Assembly (NCBI RefSeq): GCF_932526225.1
Contig: NC_064034.1
Location: 19,714,927-19,778,926, forward strand
DNA: 64,000 nucleotides
Direction of reading: 5' to 3'
Origin: Nematostella vectensis
Taxonomy: Eukaryota > Cnidaria > Anthozoa > Actiniaria > Edwardsiidae
Positions 56,839-64,000 of the stretch are shown piece after piece (within the stretch, counting starts at the first letter, position 1; each line of letters starts with the position of its first letter). The position numbers and the translations under genes are program-made. The notes beneath the pieces are model-generated. The model did not search any database, had not been told where the DNA came from, and saw nothing but the letters and a program-made list of their open reading frames with translations.

Positions 56839-57785
56839 GGGTCATGGGGTTCAATATGCGAGATACACCCTGCGTGCTCCACTCAAACCCAGTTTCGGGA
56901 TGAAAATCCCGTCCTATGCAGATCACGCACCAACTGGTGACTTCGCCACTCGTGCTGTGACATGGTGGGTTGTCCCGTTAGACACATCAAGGCGGTGCGG
57001 TCTTCGCGACAGATTGAGGTGAGGCGCCCATGACCAGTGAAAATCTCCTCTCTCTATCGGATTCATGGAGGTGTTATTTGCTCGGGGGAAAACGCTATCT
57101 GTGGCAGTATAAGGCGGGTACTCACTTGCCACATTACAAGGCGTGCGAGGAGCTCATATTGATCGTACGGCACGTAGTCATCCCCGTTGATCTTGAGCGC
57201 CCCGTCTTGTACCGTCGCTGTGAGTTCCTCTGTTGATCGTACGGCACGTAGTCATCCCCGTTGATCACGAGGGCTTCGCATTATTCTGTCGCAGGGAGCG
57301 TTTTATCATCTAGCAAATAATGTCAGTGAACCTGATGGAAAAGGTCTTTAATCGCTGGCCATAAGTGCCTCATCTCCTTCTGTCAGCGAACCCAACGCCT
57401 TGATGTGTCTTATGAAGACAACCACCATTTTACCACACTTACAGCCAGGTCACAAGTAGAGCGCGTGTCCTTCAATTGTCGGAGCAAGACGAGCCACAGA
57501 CTGGGTCCCGATTGAACTTTATATTTGTCTATCGTAGTTTTTCTTTTTTCGTTACCTTCATATAACTAACTTTACTTCTCTGTCTTCTGTAAATCTGATA
57601 AATTAAAAACATACTCAAACTGAATTTTGTAAATAAAAGCAGCTGAATTCTCTCATCTAAGACATTCCCAGTGTTCTCTCTTATTTTTATCATAATCATT
57701 TCATCAAGTAAACATATCAAAAGTGATCTATGATCTATTACCTATGATAAAAAAAGCACGTGATGTATAGTGTCACCACCAGAGG

Positions 57786-57930
57786 TTCTGCCTGGACAAT
57801 AATGGCAACATTGTGGTCTGTGACGATGATGACCCTGCCCGCGTCCGTGCTTTCGATATGATGGAAATGAGACCCTGTCAATCAATGTCAGCGCAGATGA
57901 GCAGAGTTCTGACGCCTCTCATCACAGTGT
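57786..57930 (+). pseudogene. Fragment of an NHL-repeat gene, unit 2
   Basis: Same fragment as at 49355, beginning TTCTGCCTGGACAATAATGG and keeping GTCAGCGCAGATGAGCAGAG. It is closer to the intact gene at the 5' edge (CLDNNGN retained) but carries the same frame break. Confidence 0.85.
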
Positions 57931-58059
57931 CCGTATTTGCCCTTTCCGCTGAAGACGTTTTTAGAAATAGAGTTAAACTTTAGAATTGTTTTTAACCATC
58001 AAAAGAAAATAAGAAAAGACGCTAGGGAGCATATGTCCAAAAAAACCTCCCTTGAGAAA

Positions 58060-58660
58060 TTGGTGATTAAAGCAAACCACTAGGCTAGTTGTGTTCAGAG
58101 GACCTCAAATAACAAGAAAAGTGATGTTGCCAAGTATGCACTTGTCAGGTGCCGTTTAATTGGGTTTCTAAGAAATGACGTCGCTCCTCCAGCATGGAAA
58201 CGAGGCTCTATAATAAAATTAGGAGTATCTTTGACGTTTGTTAATCAAATCATTTCAAAGTTGCAGGATGTGTTGGGAAACACATATAAGACTACCTAAA
58301 AGTCACGTGACTAGCACAGCATGGAAGCGAAGCTGTTTTAATTATTTAAAAAAGTCATTTAAAAAAATAATAATTCATTATAGCTAAAGCTTCAATTTAA
58401 GCACTTTTTTTATATGGAAAAGCTAGAATGGGGTACCTGTAATGATTTATTGCTGCTTTTGTAAGAGAAAGGTGCTAGAACGGGCATTTACGTATTGTTA
58501 AAAAAATGATTTTTTTAAAATAATCCCAACATATCCTGCTACTTTGAAATGATTTGATTACAAACGTCAAAGACCTCACAGTTTGCATACTTGGCAACAT
58601 CAATTTTCTTGTTATTTGAGGTCCTTTGAACACAACTAGCCTAGTGGTTTGCTTATTTTA
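58060..58660. mobile_element. Long inverted-repeat element, unit 2
   Basis: As in unit 1 but lacking about 60 bp of the inner right arm: the CAGCTTCGCTTCCATGCTGT to GTAGTCTTATATGTGAT part is missing near 58524. Confidence 0.72.
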
Positions 58661-58769
58661 TGTCAATGTAAAAGGGAACATAAAGATAATTCTAACAAAG
58701 GGTTGATCCAAATTCCGAGGGGCTAAGAACAAGGATAATAAAAGCAAATATTACATTCTCCCTCGGCCG

Positions 58770-59265
58770 ATGTCTTGTCCAACCGCTGGCCATGAGTGCC
58801 TCATCTCCCTCTGTCAGGGAACGCAACGCCTTGATGGGGCTATAATTTGGGGCGACAGTTTTAAAAAGCACACCGACGCCATGATCATTTTACAGAAGCG
58901 TGCTTCCCGAATAATAATGGGTGTAAAATGGGACCAGCCATTAGTTGAACTTTTTGCTACTCTGGGAATAGTCATTAAATAAGCAAGTGTGGCGTCTGAA
59001 ATGTGAACTTATGTTTAAAACTTTAAATGGGCGCACCCCCGCATATTTAAGTAATAAGTTTAAGCAATTTTGTTCTCAACATACGATCAATACAAGAAAT
59101 AGTAAACGCGGAGGCCTGATTTTACCTCGTGTCCATCGCACTCTCGGACAACGAACTTTCGCCTTTGGTGGGGCCAAAGCATGGAACGCTCTTCCATTGA
59201 ATATTAGGGAAAGCAAATCCCTTACTACCTCTAATGCTGCACTAAAGGCTTTATAGTTAAACATG
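58770..59265 (+). mobile_element. LINE reverse-transcriptase C-terminal fragment, unit 2
   Basis: Same LINE tail as unit 1 (AMIILQKRASRIIMGVKWDQ, AFGGAKAWNALPLNIRE), with fewer lesions in the first part. The same stop after IVIK is shared, so it predates the tandem duplication. A GACT/GACC microsatellite follows at 59325-59425. Confidence 0.78.
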
Positions 59266-60278
59266 TTAATACTGTTCCTACTGAAAATTGTATCGTTTAA
59301 CACTATTGTGTCGTTTAACATTATTGACTGACTGACTGACCGATCGACCGGCTTACTGACTGACCGACCGACCGACTTTCTGACTGACTGACCGACCGAC
59401 CGACCGACCTACTGACTGACTGAAAATTTGGCGCACAATTTGTTGTTTTCTTTCACTTCACTTTGGGTTTCGACGTCTAGGGTTAGGGTTTCGTCGCAAC
59501 TTGGCCAGAACAAGTGGTGAAAAACTCAAGTGGTGACGCAGAACAAGTGGTGAAAAACTCAAATCCAAGCGATCGCGTAACCTTGGGGCGATCCGTTTGC
59601 AACGCTAGTATATCAATATATATTGTACATGGTGTCACAAAAAATATTTGTTAGCTTCAACGGTTGGATATTGAAAATCGGTAAAAGGTTCTTATCAGAG
59701 GGATATTTTAAATGGTGTCTGCGAAATCATGTTCGGTGAAAATTCTACTTTTCAGAGGTAAGAAATGATTTCTTAGCTCCTTCCTTCATTTGATTGAAAT
59801 GAACGTAAAACAATGCAAGAAAGGTTAACTGTACTTTTTATATGCTCGAGATTGATTTACTCTGAAACACAAAAACAAACGTAGGCTTTTTTTTGTCCAA
59901 GCGTTTATTTTACCCTCGGCATTCAATGATTTCAAACGCGCGCTCGACTTTAAAGCTTTCTTTGTTCATCTCGAAAAATCTCACAAATGCATTGAAGGGA
60001 CGTGATTTGAGTTAGAACTACGAATTTCTGTATGAGAAATGTGCTTTCCGCAGCTAGCAATAAATACCTTTTGGCTTTCTGTAGAAGAATTGAAAATGGC
60101 GCCTACGATTTCGATTTCTCGTGGAAGAAAAATGCTTGAATTAGAGATTCTCTATGTCTTATCATCGATAATTTATTTTAATAATGTAATAACAATTACA
60201 ATAATAATAACAAAAATAATAATGATTTATTTAGCCACGTAAAAACACCTTAGAGTCAGATGCTCTTTATAACGAGTA

Positions 60279-60535
60279 CTTCTTCTCGTTTGAATTCTCC
60301 AGGCGAAGAGTCTGGAGAGGTCAAAGGAGAAGAAGTTCTCGATGCCACGCCTGCTCTACCACCAGCAAGCGACCAATAACTATGAGGCTTCCCTCTCAGG
60401 CGGCCGCTGCAGAAGACAATAGAAGGCTTGGTGTCCAAGTGCTCAGAGTGGTTCTTCCTCGCAAAATGAAATGGGGATTTGCCCGCGACCCCCGGGCAAA
60501 TCCCGATTTCCTTTTGCGTGGAAGAAGGCAAAGCA
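60279..60535 (+). pseudogene. Extra partial copy of array-gene exon 2 (unit 2 only)
   Basis: GAAGTTCTCGATGCCACGCC onward matches exon 2 of the array gene and ends in the donor region (GGCAAAGCAGGGTATGTC). The middle is deleted and rearranged (CTCGCAAAATGAAATGGGGA) and the frame is broken. In unit 1 only the very end of this copy remains, at 51437-51480. Confidence 0.75.
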
Positions 60536-60899
60536 GGGTATGTCTTGATGTCTGACGGCCATCTTGGGTACCGACCATTTGATATCTGAAGGGTTAGTAA
60601 AACACGAGTTAGCTAGAATTTCTAAAAAAAATCGAGAAAGCAATCCTTAGCCTGTTAGCTAAAAGACAAAGCCAAATTTCAGATATGAAAGTCAAGAAAG
60701 TCAACTGGCCGCGAAAATGATGCATATTAAAGTGGTAAGGATAGTAAATGGTTAGTCCCTTGTATGTAAACAATTTAGTAGAATTATATTTGAGAGTTTA
60801 CATAAGTGGAAAAGGTTTTCTAACTTACCATCCCTTTGTCTCTGAAGCTATCTATCTCTATATACATGAAATATACTTGAATCACTGGATTGTGTTTTT

Positions 60900-63075
60900 T
60901 CGACGTTTCGGGAATGCTGCCTTCATCATGATTAACAATGACGAGTAAAAACTAAACAAATATAAAAGTTCCAATGCGCGCACGGGGATGTCCGCGCGTG
61001 CGTTCAAAGCATGGGCAGTCCCACATCTTAGGGGCCGTCCACACTAACACGGATTCGTTTGAATCCGTATACTTTTTGATACGTTTAGGCCTTCCGCCCA
61101 CACTAACAAGCGCGCTGGATCCAGCGAATCTGGATACTTTTGAAAACGCCGTCGAAAGTGAATCAAAATGAATCCGTATACTTTTGTCCGTAGTGTGGAC
61201 GGCCGAATCCGTATCAAAATGAAAACGGCGTCATATCGCAGGCGCGCGCTGCTTTGAGCATGCGCATATCATAAAAATGACGTCCCCTGTACCTTTCAGC
61301 GTTTTCAAACGTTTGAATCCGTGTTAGTGTGGACGGCTGGATCCAGGCGAACACGCTGCGAAAACGATAGTGTGGACGCGAATCAAGTGATAAGTTTTCG
61401 GCAAAACGAATCCCGGTACTTTTGAATCCGTGTTAGTGTGGACGACCCCTAAATTAAGGCGGCTCGGCGCCAGGGTGTTGTGCTTGATGATAAGCTTGGA
61501 CTCCGCTCATTTACGGGTATCAGTGTCCATAAGGCCGGCTACCAGCATCGCCGCTTTCATATCATTGACAGTATGATTCATTTGATTGAAGTGAGCCGGT
61601 ACTGGTATTTCGGCAGTGTTGTTGATCAAAACCATCCTATGGCTTCTAAAATTACCCCCTAGTCTACGCCCAGTCTCGCCGAAGTATACTTTAGTGATAC
61701 ATTTTCTTGCACGAAATGCAGTAAGCTAAGCCTTTAGAGGTGTAGGTATGTCGATTTTTTTCTGGATTGTCCCTTGCGGTGTTGTTATGGTGGGATCTTT
61801 GTTTACAAATGGACAAGTTCGGCAATCTTGACTGCCGCGAGGGTCGTTTCCTACTACTGGATCAGTGTCTAATGGTATGGTGCTGCGGAACAAGATATCC
61901 TTCAAGTTCCTATCACGTCTGAAGGCCTTTCAGAGGGGGTTTGGTGAATATTTCTTTCGTATCGATATCGTTGCATTAGATTGTAAAGTAACGTTCAAAG
62001 ATGGTAGACACCTGGCAGTTCTTTGGGCGAAAAATTGTGGAGAGTGGTTTTCTTTCTTGAGCGGTGTTGTTGCTCTGGCATCCTGACAAGAGATCATCAC
62101 GATGATTTATCACTGCTTGCTCTCGTCCTCTTTTCACTATATCCAAGGAATAACCGCTGGCCGTAAAGAACCCCTCCATACGTGACAATTGTTCTTGGAA
62201 ATCATCCGCGTTACTGCAAATTTTGCGAAGGCGTACAAATTGCCTGTAATGGGCAGGAAAATTTGCTCGTGTAGACCGGGAAAATTGAAAAAAGTCACTT
62301 GACAAGTTTACTTTTTTAAAAGCTGGCGTGATTGCTTCTACTTGACAAGTTTTACTTGCCAAGTGCAGTAGGTTAATCGTGTAGACGCTCAACGAGTTTT
62401 ACTTGACAAGTTTTTCCGATGAAAGTAGTTCATAGGCCCCCTTTTCTTTACTTGTGGATTATTAAAACGCTGCTATTTCTGCTCTTTGTAAGAGGCACCA
62501 TTTTTTTGACGGCAAGTTTTGTTATTTGTTTGTATCGCCGCTGTCTGAAGGCATTACCAGCTCATCGCACGGAAAACTTGTCAAGAAAAAATTGCTCGTA
62601 TGGAAAGCACGTCTACACGAACGACTAGAATATTGTCAAGAAAAACTTGTCAAGTAAAAATTGCCCGTGTAGACGGCCCTTCAGGATGGATGTCTTGCAC
62701 TTGCAGGGGTGGGATGAGTCCAAGTTCAGATACAAGTGATTATCGGTTGCTTTGTAGTGTATATTGGAGCCAATGCGGTTATCTAGTTAGACCATAAGGA
62801 TGTTCTGGATTTGTTGTCTATCTTTGGAGCTTGGCCAGGCAAATTTTAAATTAGTGTGGATTGAGATGCATGCTCGGGGAAAGTGTTGAGGTCGTGCTCA
62901 CGACAGGATAAAGCAACGGCGATGTCGAACATGTACCCCTTGTATAAGTTTGGTTTCTTTCCCGTGTAGCTGGATAGCATTTGTTCCTCTATGTATCCCA
63001 CGAAGAGCATGTTTAGGACCTAGTATACTTCTCAGGTCTGTTTGTAGTATTGGCCGTTGAACCCAAACGTTTAAA
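60900..63075 (-). mobile_element. Penelope-like element, degenerate, unit 2
   Basis: Same order as unit 1: RT palm remnant near 62830-63030, RT thumb part 62250-61990 (YRQFVRLRKICSNADDF), GIY-YIG part about 61720-61470, and relic end near 60935. The MITE is at 61028-61452 and the ACTTGACAAGT insert at about 62255-62680. The shared YMFD change shows the damage predates the duplication. Confidence 0.78.
61028..61452. mobile_element. MITE with 29-bp inverted ends, unit 2
   Basis: Copy of the 51940-52354 element at the same site within the Penelope fragment, 425 bp. Same TTAGGGGCCGTCCACACTAA ends. Confidence 0.85.
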
Positions 63076-63081
63076 GAGTTA

Positions 63082-63284
63082 TGCCTAGTGCACACTAGCG
63101 ACATATCGACATAACGACATGGGCGCGCGCACTCTTATCTTCGACATAATGACATGGACATAAAGACGTAAGAGAAAAAACATGTTTTTTCTTTTATGTT
63201 ATTATGTCCATGTCGTTATGTCGGGCTAAACATAGTGCGCGCGCCCATGTCGTTATGTTGTTATGTTGCTAGTGTTCACTAGGC
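63082..63284. mobile_element. Palindromic foldback MITE, unit 2
   Basis: Copy of the 54011-54214 element; ends TGCCTAGTGCACACTAGC and GCTAGTGTTCACTAGGC. Confidence 0.85.
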
Positions 63285-63775
63285 CTTAGAACAAGCTCGG
63301 CCATACGAAGTTTCACCGTATTGGCTCCCCCCCCTCCTCCACCAAGCTATGAGCGCTTACCATAAGCCTCGCCTGGGGGAAGAAAAATTGCGTTGACAAC
63401 GGTTTCTTTTAAATAGGTGTTTTCGCTAGAATTGTTTTTTTTTTAACGCAAAAGGCGTAAATACGAAAAAGGAATAAAAAATTTGTGCGAATGCAAAACG
63501 TACTATTTTTTTTGTCAATTTTAAAGAAACATATAAAATGAGTGCTAACTAAGAGTCGATCCAAATTGCGAAGGGCTAAAACCAAGGGTTATATAAGCAA
63601 ATATTACAGTCTCCTTTGTCCGATGTCTCGCCCAACATGGCGACAATAGCGCGCGAGACTGAGTACGAACAACGCGCGCGCTTCCCAAAGATGACATTAC
63701 GTCATAATGGTAATCATATTCGACCAATGAAATCGATTCCTTGACTTGCGATATTCACAGCACAAAATAGCAAAA

Positions 63776-63913
63776 ATGCTAAGACGCGTTTTCGTAAACC
63801 TTGGATTTAACTCACCGAGTGAGGCAGAGAAAGCCTTGGAAAAGTCAAATCGTAAAGATGGCGGTACCCGGGCACAGAAGGGAAGACTGTTGAATCGCTC
63901 CCAAATGGAGAAG
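63776..63913 (+). CDS. Array gene, unit 3: exon 1 only (window ends)
   Basis: Exon 1 is intact: ATG at 63776, MLRRVFVNLGFNSPSEAEKA, 46 codons, donor GTGAGCTG at 63914. It is nearly identical to unit 2 (ALEKSN for ALKKSN, LNRSQMEK for LNRPQMEK). The remaining exons lie beyond the window. Confidence 0.7.
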
Positions 63914-64000
63914 GTGAGCTGATGGTTAAATGAACAATCCCCAGGGTGAAACGCTAGGATATTAAACCATTAACATTAAAATAATCCAATCAGATAAAAA

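Larger units (their letters stand above)
45243..63999. repeat. Tandem segmental array of units about 9.1-9.4 kb long (two full, one partial)
   Basis: Start codons of the array gene lie at 45332, 54697 and 63776, giving unit lengths of 9,365 and 9,079 bp. Units share gene, NHL fragment, inverted repeat, LINE tail, GACT/GACC microsatellite, MITEs and Penelope fragment in one order. Unit 1 has the longer intron minisatellite; unit 2 has about 690 bp extra at about 59826-60518. Unit 1 starts right after the satellite array. The window ends inside intron 1 of the third unit. Confidence 0.95.

Overview
The window is animal genomic DNA. Genes carry many short introns with GT-AG borders, the background is AT-rich, and there are abundant Penelope-like elements, LINE tails, MITEs and minisatellites. 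The protein families and repeat types suggest a cnidarian, probably an anthozoan such as a sea anemone. That is an inference from sequence character, not from a database match.

Region by region. 1.7-5.8 kb (minus) holds CEP41, a ciliary/centrosomal rhodanese-domain gene with a degraded Penelope-like element in one intron. 6.0-9.8 kb (plus) holds an 11-exon MEST/PEG1 alpha/beta hydrolase gene (332 aa), head to head with CEP41 across about 270 bp that contain a candidate RFX X-box. A hammerhead ribozyme lies in MEST intron 3. 11.2-18.3 kb (minus) is a 7-exon gene for an F-box plus Cys-rich protein of unknown function, convergent with MEST, with a G-rich 20-bp minisatellite in one intron. 18.3-24.0 kb shows no convincing gene.

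24.0-33.9 kb is a nested mobile region. A TTAA-bounded foldback element (arms about 0.8 kb) has been invaded by a GC-rich element of about 7.8 kb with 665-691 bp terminal inverted repeats and a candidate 6-bp target duplication. The inner element carries a Cys-rich zinc-binding ORF, a broken family-B-like DNA polymerase / SF1 helicase / HNH gene, a convergent retroviral-type (rve) integrase, and three or four very small proteins with hydrophobic segments. I cannot match this set to a named family. It resembles Polinton/adintovirus-type integrating DNA elements without recognisable capsid, protease or packaging-ATPase genes, and it is the strongest candidate for a poorly described system here.

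34.2-36.6 kb is an intronless NHL beta-propeller gene with a duplicated promoter region. 36.98-44.93 kb is a 26-bp satellite with a 3,092-bp higher-order duplication. From 45.24 kb to the end is a tandem array of segments about 9.1-9.4 kb long: two full units and the start of a third. Each unit has an intact 4-exon gene of unknown function, an NHL-gene fragment, a long inverted repeat, a LINE tail, MITEs and a reverse-oriented Penelope-like element. In the unknown gene, an intron minisatellite has multiplied the exon-3 splice donor about 31-fold in unit 1 and about 8-fold in unit 2.
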